Shown here: one piece after another, positions 34,901 to 42,139 of the stretch
Numbering within the stretch: the first letter of the stretch is position 1
Layout: every line of letters begins with the position of its first letter
Assembly (NCBI GenBank): GCA_948099385.1
Contig: CANUEZ040000163.1
Span: 6,392,501-6,456,500 of the forward strand
DNA from: Fasciola hepatica
Lineage: Eukaryota > Platyhelminthes > Trematoda > Plagiorchiida > Fasciolidae
Length of the DNA stretch: 64,000 nt
Direction of reading: 5' to 3'
Made by a program: the position numbers and the translations under genes
Notes under the pieces: model-generated
What the model saw: the letters and a program-made list of their open reading frames with translations, nothing else
Databases searched by the model: none
What the model was told of the DNA's origin: nothing

Positions 34901-35440
34901 CGGGTAACAGACACAGCGCTGGACGGATCACCGATGGAATCACCAGCACTCGTGGCTCATTCGACAGGATTATGGGGATTAAAGTCATTTGCATCAAAAT
35001 TAGTGTTACGATGGCTCAAACTCAAACAAAGTCCACATTCAAAGGAACCGAAACCCGGAATCATTCAAAGCAGCATGACTCAAGTGATTATGTCTGGGAC
35101 TCGACCGACGAGTGCTTTGACTTCAAGAAGCACAGAGTTGAAGCCATTTGGCTCAGCCAGTTTAAAATTCGGTTTAATATCCAGATCTCAGACACTTCCA
35201 CCCCGGTTCGGTTCCTCAAGTGGGTCGGGGATTGGGTTTTCCACAGGCCCATTCTTCCGTTGCCCTGGATGGCCAAAGTCTAGCAAAAAATTACCGGTTA
35301 CAATAGAAAATTCAGAAATGGAAGAATATGGTACCGAACCCAGTTTTACACTAATGCCTCAGGAAGATGTGAATGGAGAAGCTGTTCTACTTGAGTCAGA
35401 TGATCAAATTATTGACGAAGAAGAGTCAAAAATTCAGTAA
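19952..35440 (+). CDS. SPTB: Beta-spectrin, 3' part: last repeat, PH domain, C-terminal tail
   Basis: Seven phase-compatible exons: about 19952-20027, about 20107-20596, 22936-23107, 23314-23560, 27008-27161, 33964-34108, 34730-35440. Beta-spectrin crosslinks actin and binds membranes beneath the plasma membrane. The tetramerisation repeat shows [12 protein letters not shown] and [18 protein letters not shown], aligning with vertebrate beta-spectrin. The PH domain reads [11 protein letters not shown] ... [21 protein letters not shown] ... [19 protein letters not shown] ... [14 protein letters not shown], with the conserved Trp near its end. A Ser/Thr-rich tail of about 220 residues follows. 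Odd points are a Ser-rich insertion of over 100 residues within the last repeat and a very large intron inside the PH domain holding a young retrotransposon. Upstream exons lie outside what I could detect. Confidence 0.9.
20107..20596 (+). CDS. SPTB: Beta-spectrin exon b with Ser-rich insertion
   Basis: The first roughly 135 residues are low-complexity ([19 protein letters not shown], then acidic and Pro-rich), absent from vertebrate proteins at this place. The spectrin fold resumes with [20 protein letters not shown], matching the KRKEMIDKWEDRWEWL helix. Donor GCCTC|GTAAGT joins in phase to the next exon (Ser codon). Acceptor placement (20106) is inferred from phase: an in-frame TGA at 20103 blocks upstream extension. 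Confidence 0.78.
20597..22935 (+). other. Spectrin intron
   Basis: GT at 20597, AG at 22935. Contains no coding sequence I recognise. A B-box-like GGTTCGATTCCGG near 22314 may mark another old SINE. Confidence 0.7.
22936..23107 (+). CDS. SPTB: Beta-spectrin exon c (last repeat, tetramerisation side)
   Basis: Acceptor TTTCATAG, donor CACACAA|GTAAGT. Encodes [18 protein letters not shown], then [20 protein letters not shown] and FERLKRPTQ. Residue by residue this follows vertebrate VAEAWLLGQEPYL ... EKLIKRHEAFEKS ... ERFSALERLT. Confidence 0.93.
23314..23560 (+). CDS. SPTB: Beta-spectrin exon d (repeat end and linker to PH)
   Basis: Starts [20 protein letters not shown] right after AAG, matching the LELLEV end of the last repeat. 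Continues as an acidic linker. Donor ACACAG|GTCGGC is weak, but only this site leaves the phase needed by the next exon. The later site at 23604 would put a stop in the PH domain. Confidence 0.85.
23880..25720 (+). mobile_element. Decayed Ty3/gypsy (CsRn1/Kabuki-like) pol remnant
   Basis: Broken frames run in pol order. RT N-terminus: [16 protein letters not shown] and [10 protein letters not shown] (23990-24090), then HFHTFITSL (24145). RNase [21 protein letters not shown] and a TDYKLLTYA block (24480-24640). Integrase zinc region: [20 protein letters not shown] (24990-25060). Integrase core: [20 protein letters not shown], then IRTTAYHPA (25175-25460). The RT segment with the YxDD active site is missing between about 24265 and 24400, so there is an internal deletion besides many stops. 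No LTRs were found. Confidence 0.85.
25867..25922. repeat. (TA)n microsatellite
   Basis: Uninterrupted TA run just beyond the gypsy remnant. Confidence 0.95.
27008..27161 (+). CDS. SPTB: Beta-spectrin exon e (PH domain, part 1)
   Basis: Acceptor CTATTCGATCAG, donor AACA|GTAAAT. Encodes [17 protein letters not shown], then [18 protein letters not shown] and [11 protein letters not shown]. This matches the start of the spectrin PH domain (MEGFLNRKHEWEAH ... SWHNVYCVI ... GFYKD). Confidence 0.92.
27595..27660 (+). repeat. SINE tail fragment (plus)
   Basis: GGTGAGCTGTGCGTTGTTACTGCATGACAAATAATTC resembles the tail of the 27855 SINE (GGTGAGCTGAGTTTTGCTAGTGCATGACAAATCATTT). Confidence 0.45.
27855..28065 (+). 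repeat. tRNA-like SINE, best-preserved copy
   Basis: Head CCTGGTGGTTGGGTGTTCGA (27871-27890), B-box-like GGGGTTGGAGTCCC (27910-27923), body GGCTCGGTGGATATGCACC, and tail AACAAGATAGATAGAACAGA followed by TGTGCAGTTGTGCTTCCATG and GTGCATGACAAATCATTTG. The blocks are spaced like an internal RNA polymerase III promoter. Confidence 0.65.
28280..28850. other. Unclassified GC-richer stretch beside the gypsy insertion
   Basis: Contains GCTGACACACAGCCAATAGA and a CACCAATAAACCAAGAC (AATAAA) block. It might be an old solo LTR, but I cannot find its ends. Confidence 0.3.
28855..28858. repeat. Target-site duplication ATAT (left)
   Basis: ATAT directly before the left LTR TG. The same four bases follow the right LTR at 33557-33560. 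Four to five bp is typical for Ty3/gypsy. In AT-rich DNA a four-base match is weak evidence alone. Confidence 0.6.
28859..29300 (-). repeat. 3' LTR of gypsy element
   Basis: Begins TGTAAC and ends GTTACA, a 6-bp terminal inverted repeat with TG...CA ends. TATA-like CTTATATA (28939-28946; TATATAAG on the element strand). It has an unbroken T8 at about 29173-29180 where the other LTR reads TTCTTTTT. Confidence 0.95.
28940..29905 (-). CDS. pol: gypsy pol, integrase C-terminal part after the stop
   Basis: Same frame as the upstream pol frame, separated only by a TGA. Begins [22 protein letters not shown] and carries the catalytic Glu region [13 protein letters not shown]. Then comes an integrase C-terminal domain with [24 protein letters not shown] and [13 protein letters not shown] basic, Gln/Lys/Arg/Ser-rich tail follows. 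The frame reads through the polypurine tract and about 360 nt into the 3' LTR before stopping. Confidence 0.9.
   Translation of the reverse strand, partial: DMLEQWRIRRIRTSSYHPQANGMTERFNRTLKEWLNNHGSDWQEGLSEILLSYRATSHSTTGTTPFELVFGQEPRTRLDVWLNMKNDKPLTTRERRHLEKVAVQQTRIAQSRNKARYDRRNQTQKWDPFMSGQLVKVRNRNRPAVAGPGASKFHKRWSGPYTVLERKNSSFKIDQGPRGKWVNGCDLAPWHVRTECFKGRASVTGNAGARERRKHQGERTNQTRATDKRTGGEYVGGVPKQAKKSTQTTREEAAGSPATSKIAQVKGCRSSRQLRQSDQPKGNDGQEKQAIGHRQMDRMQPKRSSSDNSNLGAAQSGKKPI
29301..29315 (-). promoter_or_regulatory. Polypurine tract of gypsy element
   Basis: AAAGGAAGGGCGAG on the minus strand, abutting the 3' LTR. Primes plus-strand DNA synthesis in this family. Confidence 0.75.
29906..32449 (-). 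CDS. pol: gypsy pol: protease, RT, RNase H, integrase N-terminus
   Basis: 847 codons to a TGA. Aspartic protease VVDTGAG (about residues 48-54). RT with FRFCVDF-type [34 protein letters not shown] and the catalytic YGDD (31385-31396, residue 352). RNase H with [14 protein letters not shown], the [15 protein letters not shown] block and TDHKPLTWL. Integrase HHCC H-x-HIGQQ ... CPDCQ and the first two catalytic acidic residues ([15 protein letters not shown]). The upstream part overlaps gag in the -1 frame, so expression by frameshifting is likely. The stop falls just before the DMLEQW segment and is the only break in pol. Confidence 0.93.
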   Translation of the reverse strand: MFCMWQGRTFRPILSRKTLLVLLFFIYIQVEGVPMVEIRIGGERKIAVVDTGAGVSVTPRVEGIVVRPCEIRVRAVGGEALRVAGKQQLTVQIGDVRVTHDMLLVEGVAETIVGVDLLERVVAKIDFEAHRMRVGEKDVELQSRWGRLNRVGIVKTSSVPGCPVPCVRQCLERYAELFSTPDDEYGFCDWQEHRINLVPGAVCKPVYRRLPRKVVPEVEKQVRDMLSKGIIQESTSPYSSPVLLTRKSDGTYRFCVDFRELNRVTIKDAFPMPLTEEIFEKLHDAKVLSLFDLRSGYWQLPVLVSDREKTAFCVNGKQYEFLRMPFGLCNAPATFRRLLLQVLENLDGVVVYGDDIVVFSRTIDGHVSRLSAVLERIKSAGLKLSAKKCQIARDKIVCLGHIVGGGKLQPLPEKAETIRGFPSPKSKRQLRSFFGLVGYDAKFVPNFAQKAGVLFQLLRKDKKFEWTSDTEAAFRKLKESATNPRNCLTIPKPHERFTVAVDASDVGIGAVLSQPSGVIEYASRLLTSAERKYSTTEKECLAIVWALEKWRTYLIATNFCIKTDHKPLTWLMTTRDPRGRLARWAYRLQEFTFTIEHVSGRENEIPDALSRPIPDDQLPAEAIPVNRLMSNEGVFSHQRNDSLVRTVCSHLQAKTRPDGSSPALRDLLKIWERLHAEDGKLFVDVDVGQGLRPRRLPFVPEAVREQAIQLAHNSAHIGQQRVFELLRRRVFWPTMRHDVDDYIRTCPDCQRNREHATATPPMQPIEAQRVFQSWGLDIFGPLPVSVTGNRYIMTMVDHVSRWVEAIPIPDQTGDTVSRVFVDNVVARFDVPETVITDQGPCFESKKF
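32302..32874 (-). CDS. gag: gypsy gag, C-terminal part with zinc knuckle
   Basis: 190 codons beginning [17 protein letters not shown]. Capsid-like helices follow, then a nucleocapsid CCHC knuckle [14 protein letters not shown]. It overlaps pol by about 148 nt in a different frame. It is joined to the upstream gag part by a -1 shift. Confidence 0.85.
   Translation of the reverse strand: MKEFTQEGDRQKAMDRFSTARYDSTQDPVVHYQYLLRQLTIGLPEASGLTRARLVRDRFVQSMAPDVQGRLRMAIACGVNDTERLFMIVRAAHEEVTVSRLEQSDLESTLQKMSEEIAQLKLELNRQTQRNNDAMTHGTQRRCFACGKVGHFARFCPEKRFSSCFSLSTFKSRGCLWLRSELGANVKLQS
32871..33090 (-). CDS. gag: gypsy gag, N-terminal part
   Basis: Starts at ATG 33090, 24 nt after the PBS region, reading [20 protein letters not shown] and [10 protein letters not shown], a typical gypsy gag N-terminus. 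The frame is also open upstream into the LTR (to 33314), but that part is probably untranslated. A G7A5 run after ATG at about 32915-32927 marks the switch to the frame of the next gag segment. Confidence 0.75.
33101..33113 (-). promoter_or_regulatory. Primer-binding site, likely tRNA-His
   Basis: On the minus strand TGGTGCCGTGACC lies one base after the 5' LTR. It is complementary to a tRNA 3' end GTCACGGCACCA, which I recall as the 3' end of animal tRNA-His. The tRNA identity is from memory. Confidence 0.7.
33115..33556 (-). repeat. 5' LTR of gypsy element
   Basis: Identical to 28859-29300 at a constant offset of 4256 except for one C/T difference in the T-rich run near 33430. TATA-like box at 33195-33202. 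Confidence 0.95.
33964..34108 (+). CDS. SPTB: Beta-spectrin exon f (PH domain, part 2)
   Basis: Acceptor GCTGATTAAAG completes a His codon across the intron. Encodes [14 protein letters not shown], then [20 protein letters not shown] and TGASYLFQ, matching [21 protein letters not shown] of vertebrate spectrins. Donor TTTCAA|GTAAGT, phase 0. Confidence 0.95.
34109..34729 (+). other. Last spectrin intron
   Basis: GTAAGT to TTCATTGTTCAG, 621 bp. Nothing recognised inside. Confidence 0.85.
34730..35440 (+). CDS. SPTB: Beta-spectrin terminal exon (PH end and tail)
   Basis: Opens with [17 protein letters not shown], the last PH helix with its conserved Trp. Then comes a tail of about 220 residues rich in Ser, Thr, Pro and basic residues with phosphorylation-prone stretches ([19 protein letters not shown]) and an acidic end ([13 protein letters not shown]). 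Stop TAA 35438-35440. The tail shows no similarity I recognise to vertebrate spectrin tails. No canonical AATAAA was noticed in the next few hundred bases. Confidence 0.93.
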   Translation, partial: APNKEMMQRWIDRLVLWCQPRGTHSPRPKSTMIITLSRPLEEYDGPPELLDSTEQRERVTDTALDGSPMESPALVAHSTGLWGLKSFASKLVLRWLKLKQSPHSKEPKPGIIQSSMTQVIMSGTRPTSALTSRSTELKPFGSASLKFGLISRSQTLPPRFGSSSGSGIGFSTGPFFRCPGWPKSSKKLPVTIENSEMEEYGTEPSFTLMPQEDVNGEAVLLESDDQIIDEEESKIQ

Positions 35441-37740
35441 AACAAATACCTATTTGCAACAGTCACGCACAGTTTACACCTACATACTTTTTGCTGTCTG
35501 ATTTCAGCCCAAACCACAACTCATGTGCTCCTTGACTGTGCATACGCTTTATTCAAGCCAGTATCCATGCCTCTGCCTTTCACGGCCAGATAGCATTTAT
35601 TTGAGATTCCATTAGGTTGATGAACTGCGTGTATACATGCATTTATGTATCTACGAATATATCTTAAAATAGTTACCAGAGTAGACAGATTTTTTGTTTT
35701 TCACATAGGACTTAGTGTGGTTGGGAATTAAGGCACTGCTACACAGCCTTGGTGTTTCTTCCGACATCCACAGACTTTGTCTTGACTGACTACTCCATCC
35801 AAAGGGTCATTTTTGGTGTTTATCTTTCATCGAGTTGTATCGGATACTGGAAGAAGAAGAGGCACATAATTACAACTGATTCAGTGGGTCTGACACATCG
35901 GATTATCGCTTATTGAATTAATGAATTGAGGAAAAATGACATGACTACTCCGCTAATGGAGGTGAGCGCATACTGACACACAGCTGTGAACGTGCATTTA
36001 GACCGCATGAATGGATCACCGTCACACATGCACGCAAAATTCGAATTTGTGAACGCGGTTGAATCATGCACACAGCTTAGGCTAGCATGCCCGGGTGTAT
36101 TTGAGACACGCTTAGCCAGAATGACTGGATGAACTAGTCAGATCGATAGACAGTGTCAACCGTTAGCGTCAATGACTGAAACGGCATTTTTTGAGGTTGG
36201 GACGGCTTGGTATACCACTTAGGTGACTGCCTTTTTTCCGGGGAGTCCAAGCGTGCCTCGTGTCGGTGATGGTCAGAGAACGATCAACTGATCCTTTTCT
36301 GGACTAAAACAACTTGATTATTCACCTTAACTCGCTCAATCTAATAACAAACGGCACAAAAATTATCTACACGATACATTTTCCAGTCATTTCACTGGTT
36401 AAGTAGCCCGATATGAAACAAGTGTTCCACTGTTTTCGACCTGTGATTTGTGGCATGATTATTAAGCGTTTTCAGTGTACTTCATGGTTCATTCAGTTAC
36501 AGCTGAAGAAAATTATGACAATATGTGGATATTCGTTTTACAACTCTAACAGTCAAAGGACTTGAAGATGTTGTGCGGTCACATGAATCTTAGATAACGA
36601 ATAACGCAACCTTGTCTGAAATGTATATGCTCGTGCGGGATTCCGTTTACTGCGAGTAACCTTCCTTATAGCAGATTTACAATCGATCACACAGGTGAAC
36701 CGACAAAAGGCCTAATTTTATCTAGATTCTCAAGGGTGCAAGCGTCAATGGAACAGTTAGCAATAGGTGCGGGGAGTTGTTAAAAAAATTGCTTTTGCAA
36801 TAAACTTTGGGCTACGGAAGTACAGAACTATGATCAGAAGTGCTAATTCGGGACGGACTTGAGTGATCCAACTTTATCACAACAGGCGATCGCACATTCA
36901 TAGAAATACTACTAACAGGCCGTCGAAATGAGTCTGCCTTTTGCAACTCATTCTGGTTGAAACTTGCATTTTTGAAGTGATTATTAGTAAGTACCAATTT
37001 CGTTAATCTGACGACTTTTTTCAGCTGACGCAGGGAATACTGAAAAACGAGCTATTGCTAATGTCACCAGTAGACAAAATAGAAATACGAAACTCCTGGG
37101 GGTTCCCATCATTGTCAAACACCTTGTACATCATGCCCATGTTAGGACATATGATTTAGAGATTTAAATTGTTATTTATCCTACGGATGAAGATAGCAGC
37201 AACCAGGTTTTGACTGCAGTTGATGTTATCCGAGAGAAATGCCTCCGTTTGTCCCGTTGATGAAAAGCGATCAAACTTAGCATGCGACCTTCGCAGCGAC
37301 TCGTCGGAAACACTGGTCTTATCACATTTATTCTTGGTTAGTTTCTCATAGACTCCAAAGGGATAAGTGTCAATTGCTGTTTTCGTTCATTATTAATTCC
37401 TAACACTGAATCGGTAACCATACTGGACCACTGGTTGAGTCGAATAATTGGCCTCACCACCTTCCAACTGTCCCTATAACCATTACGGGAGAGTTGCGTG
37501 AGAGCAAGTTCGACTTTTTTTTATTCACTTTGCTGTTTGCAACTCATTTTCCTCACTGACGGACTTTGAAAGTAAGTTGAGAAATTCAACCTCCCAGGTT
37601 GTTTCAGGTATATTTGAAAGCACTGGATATCCGAAAAATTGACAACTCTGGGTGCCTCAAAACGATCAATGATTTGACGTTTTCAAAATTTTGAATGTAT
37701 CACTATTGAAAACACTGGAAACACTAAACAGCTGTTTCCC
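35441..37740. other. Spectrin 3' UTR and intergenic stretch
   Basis: No gene or clear repeat seen. Confidence 0.5.
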
Positions 37741-37744
37741 TCTT

Positions 37745-37840
37745 ATTAAGAATCAGCAGCAGTTCACTTCGAACGAGTCCCAACTGAGATTCGATGCCGA
37801 GATGAAAGATTGCAAGCCGAACATTTAAGAGCCGGTAATA
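37745..37840 (-). repeat. Probable SINE fragment (minus)
   Basis: GATTCGATGCCGAGATGAAAGATTGCAAGCCGAACATTTAAGAGCCGG parallels the 38160-38208 SINE head (GATTTGATACGAAGATGGAGGATCGCAAGTCGAACACCCAGCCACCAGG), with strong decay. Confidence 0.45.
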
Positions 37841-38040
37841 TACATGTTGTCTTTCAATATGCGAACTACAAGAAAGAGCGTTCTTTCGTTACTAGCGTTG
37901 AAAAGTTACAGCTGGTTGACCGCAAAGGCATTTACTTTGATGAGGAATGTCATTTCCATTGAAAGCCTATGTTAAGCAAAGTCATCAAGTCACGTAAAAT
38001 ATAGGAGTCTGGTGACTGGATCATTTTAAGTGGTGGCATA

Positions 38041-38225
38041 ATTATTCGCTGCATGAAATGATTCATCATGCAGTGAGAACACTCAACTTAACTTGGAAAA
38101 CCAAGCTAACATTGCTCCACTGTTTGGAACTTGTTGACAATCGCACAGACCTAACCGAGATTTGATACGAAGATGGAGGATCGCAAGTCGAACACCCAGC
38201 CACCAGGCTTTACTCGTGCTTCGGT
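38041..38225 (-). repeat. tRNA-like SINE copy (minus)
   Basis: Tail ATTCATCATGCAGTGAG at the left. Head in reverse complement GCCTGGTGGCTGGGTGTTCG (38185-38208). It lies directly upstream of a LINE 5' region, as does the SINE tail at 10935. Confidence 0.6.
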
Positions 38226-38229
38226 CACG

Positions 38230-39000
38230 TTCCCGTGTTGGATTAGCACCTACCATACTTGTTTGTGAGATCGCTAAGTCAAATGCTCCGGTTAGGGTTT
38301 CCAAAGAAAATCTGTTCTGTGATTTTATTTCCACATAAAAGTACAAATAATTCACTCTGTAAAGGACATTGCTAATTCTCCCTGCCTTATCGCAAGATCG
38401 ACGGAGAACACAACGATTTATTGCAGCTCATTAAAGACAGTCGTTCAAGACTAGGGCATAGATAGACTCACGCTTCCACTTCACTTGGTTGCCCACAACG
38501 TTCTACCCCTCCGTCAGATGAGATAAAATTCTGCCCTGGGTGGAAATCTTGAAACTTCCAAAATGGATGCATGCTTTGTCACCAAAACAAAGGATACACG
38601 ATTAGACTCTTCTGATTGCATTTCTGACCCTAGATAAAAACTCGGTCTCAAGATTCATCCTTCGACTGTCTGATGATCCGCTATCCAATGCTCGTGGTCA
38701 GGTTGAAGTCGGGATCGGTTTGAGTTCGAGATTTGAGCGGGCAGTACTAGACTGGATTTTGTTAAACCGTGGTTTGTATGAAGTTGTGATGGATGGTTTT
38801 GCAGGTGCCAGCTGCAAATGACTGAAACGTCGGAGCTTGCCTGTTGTGTCCATGTATGCACCCGCTGAGTGCAGGTTCTTTGAGGTCAAGGAATAATTTC
38901 ATCAGGATTTGTTTCAGCTGCTTGGAAGCTTGCATTCAGTGGACGTCGTGCTGATAGTGGGTGAAGATCAGTGGAAGGTAAACTGATCGACGGTTTCGAA
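38230..39000 (+). mobile_element. RTE-like LINE fragment: 5' region and endonuclease
   Basis: 38230-38460 matches the 5' part of the 11480 LINE (GTCAAATG ... CCAAAGAAAA, then CGCAAGATCGACGG). From 38640 a decayed endonuclease reads FERAVLDWILLNRGLY, then RRSLPVVSMYAPAECR and LGSLHSVDVVLIVGE. The element ends there, lacking RT. Confidence 0.7.
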
Positions 39001-39849
39001 AACATCAGTTCCATCTTTTTCCACATTGCAATTAAAATGACTGAGCACAGGTCCCTTAAGGATAAACCGAAAAACTTACTTTTTGCGAATGCCAGACTCT
39101 ATTCCGCTTGACTACAGCTTTGCAACTTTTGATTTTAATCTCATGACTGCAGGAAAGATATTTAAAATCGTCACTTTCCCTTACCCACTGGACAGGTCCC
39201 TTTCAGTACCAATACTGAGTGTTTTCTGATCACGATACGATTCTGCATTCGATTATTTTCCGAGTTTGATTATTTCAATTTCATTCTCTAGGAATTCCGC
39301 GGATGTTAAATCACTCATTCTGCTGGTGATATGAAAAGTGATGAAAATTGATTCTGCATCAAGCATGCAGCTGCTCACTTGACTCGCACAAAGCTACCAA
39401 GCTTCGTAACTGGAATCGAATGCTTACATGTGACGTAACCTTGCACGGCACGGGTGTATCAGCAAGGTTTGGTTATTCTTCCCTAGGTTTCTTTCGGTAA
39501 ATAACCGAGAGCCGTCACTAAGCGATTGCCAGTAAATACTAAAAGACAGAAGAAATTACGTTTTGTGAGGTTCGTCTGTTATACGTTGTTTCCGGGTTCT
39601 GAAATGTGCAGTCTTCGATACTTTCTGGCTTCATACTACCGGAATTTTTATTTAAAACCCTGAGGAAATTTTCCAAAGCTGAATGATCTTATTTCGCATT
39701 TGTTTATTTTCAGTATACGGTGATACTTTGCGCTGCTCAATCACGCTGGATTTAGTGCTGGACGAAAGAAGTCCAACGCGTAGGCCGCTACTTCACAGTC
39801 GATGCACTTTAGTCCACAGACAATACTTGTTTTGCGCTTCAGGATCTCA
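39001..39849. other. Unassigned stretch
   Basis: Nothing recognised. The end may hold decayed N-terminal sequence of the following Penelope-like element. Confidence 0.4.
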
Positions 39850-40935
39850 AAAACCGGCTTACGATAGACGCGGCGGACGAGCTTACCATGGACAGGCCAA
39901 TACACACATTTTGCCAGTTTCGTGCCTCAAAAACGCAAACAGAACCTAGTTCGATCCCTAGCGTCTCGCATACGAAAGATCTGTTCCGAGGAAACAGTGA
40001 GTGAGGAATTACATCACATAAGACAAACATTACTAAACAACGGGTATCCGGAACGTTTCATTCAAAAGAACATTTCGGAAGTACCCAAGCGACCATTGAT
40101 AATCACCGCCAAGAAGAAGGATTTGCACATGCAACTTCCCTTCAAAGGAGATGTTAAATGAGAACTACTAGTTGGGCGCCTAAGGGATGCAATCGCCCGT
40201 ACGTTTCCTGCCGCTACTCTACGCGCCCACTTCACAAGCCGGTCAATGATTCCTATGAATCTCAAAGACAAAATGTCTGTCCTTTCCTCCTCCATGTTAA
40301 CCTATTCATTTGTTTGCTCATGCTCGGCAAGCTAAGTAGGCAAAACGACACGGCAACTGTCCCAAAGAATCAAGGAACACAAACCAGCTTGGCTGAGGAC
40401 AGGAACTAGAAGAACCAAAACTAGTGCAATCGTAGCGCACCTTACCGAGACAGGACACCAGGTAGACAAGGAAGCCTTCAAGAAAATTTACAAAGTGCCT
40501 GTGAATTCTTCGAAGATCGTTCGCCAAATCACTTTGGGAGCAGCGGAGGCCGTAGCGATTAGGCTGTTAAATCCATCGCTTTGTTCACACAAGCGATTTG
40601 TCAAATCACTGCAGCTACCCTGGCCGCGATCGGAGAGTGGGGGACAGAATCATGATGACCTCGACCACGACCTTTCAGTCGTGACAGGAAACAGCCAACC
40701 CACCCCAGATGTACTTTCTACACCGAGTTTTCCCAACCACGAACAACCAACTTCCCATCCCTTTTCCGAACCGCAAAACACCTACAATATTGATTGGCCA
40801 GTCTTAATTTGATACTGTAAATACCCTCTATTTTGTTCCGAAAATATGCATTCCTATCGTATATATATGTAACTGTATTAGCCAGAGGATGAAGTTACCG
40901 AAAACGAGCTTGTTCGCTATCGTGCCTTTTTCTAT
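39850..40935 (+). mobile_element. Penelope-like element 3' half with GIY-YIG endonuclease
   Basis: One frame from 39922 to 40812, broken only by TGA (40159-40161) and TAA (40333-40335). It reads the RT C-terminal part KRKQNLVRSLASRIRKIC and LLNNGYPERFIQKN. The GIY-YIG region follows: TYSFVCSCSAS-stop-VGKTTRQLSQRIKEHKPAWL, in which the stop replaces the Tyr of YVG. Then HLTETGHQVDKEAFKKIY and the C-terminal LLNPSLCSHKRFVKSL. Before 39920 the frame is shifted (WTGQYTHFASFVP-like). The 3' tail with GAGGATGAAGTTACC ends at about 40935. Confidence 0.88.
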
Positions 40936-41690
40936 ATTAGTCCTGCTTCTCCCCGAACGGCACTGACCAATCGGACTGTACCACGGGTTGACCGAACTTG
41001 CGTGGCCTAATCCGATTGTACACCTGGCTTTCCGGGAGGTACGACACTGACGCACGCACTTGACTAGGTGTTTGCGTTTTCATTTGCTTGCCTGTACTTG
41101 CGTTTACCGCATATAGGTACTGAATACACGTTCGAACGTGCGAGCGTGCTTTATTTCTGATTATGGAATTTCGGGATACAACGGATGATCCATACATTTC
41201 CTTTGTCGGTGAGTAAACATCGGGTTGTAGGAGCTATCAGAAGGTGCACCGAAAAGCAGAGCAGAGCTTTGATTAACTGTATAGAATTTCATGACTCTAG
41301 AGGATGTGCGCTTCCAGAATACACGCAATTACGATTGACCCAAAGAAGTTCAGAAAAGTTAGAACAGGAACAGGCAGGAGCGTTTATTGGCGGAAGTGAA
41401 TCACTCAAAATTGGTTCCACCTGTGCAGCAGATTAGCAAAAGGGAAAGACAACGTACACTCAACAATGCGAAATGGACAGCTAACACAATCGGGCAATAA
41501 TAAAATCAATCACAGAAGGTCGGGAAACACCGAGCAGAAATGTACGAATCAGGCTCAAGATTGGAAGGGCACACGTGACAAGCCAAACACGGATGAGCGA
41601 ACAAGGTGAACAGCGGAGTTAGGAAAGAATAAACCGGACAGAACAGGCTAAGCGTAGTCATCAGCCAATCCATACAACAAATGGGTTGGA
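40936..41690. other. Unassigned stretch between Penelope-like and gypsy remnants
   Basis: Open frames (41185-41436) lack recognisable motifs. Could be decayed retroelement sequence. Confidence 0.35.
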
Positions 41691-41724
41691 ACAGTACAAG
41701 TAAATTAGCTGTGTAGAATCAAAG

Positions 41725-42130
41725 GTGCGTACGCTTGTATGTTGTAACGGCGAACGGTGGTTAGGAAAAGACTCAAAGTTGATTCCAACTAGGGGTAATA
41801 AACAGCTTCAATCGGTTCTGTTTGCATTGCACAAAGGTCACATAGGTGTGAAGAAAAAGAACTCACTAACTCTACGGATGTGTTGGTGGCCGAAATTGAA
41901 TGCGGATGTATATACTTTGACAATGAACAGCAACGCGTGTCTGCGAGTTGAAACAGAACGACCAGAACCCTGGACCGGAAAATTAAACTACCTGACAAGG
42001 GGTCCTTGCCAAAAGATGTTTGCCAATCTCTCTGGTCCATTCTTGAATTAATTACACTTCTTGGTAATGACAGATTCATAACCGAAATGTTCGAAATACT
42101 CCAGCCAATAGGGAATTCTGTAACTACTCG
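41725..42130 (+). mobile_element. Gypsy integrase remnant
   Basis: Integrase zinc-binding part ALHKGHIGVKKKNSLTLRMC then WWPKLNADVY, with the second Cys pair reduced to SNACLR. Then PEPWTGKLNYL and ANLSGPFLN, the start of the catalytic core. Frames after 42050 are broken. Distinct from the two other gypsy elements in the window. Confidence 0.7.
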
Positions 42131-42139
42131 TCACCAGTT

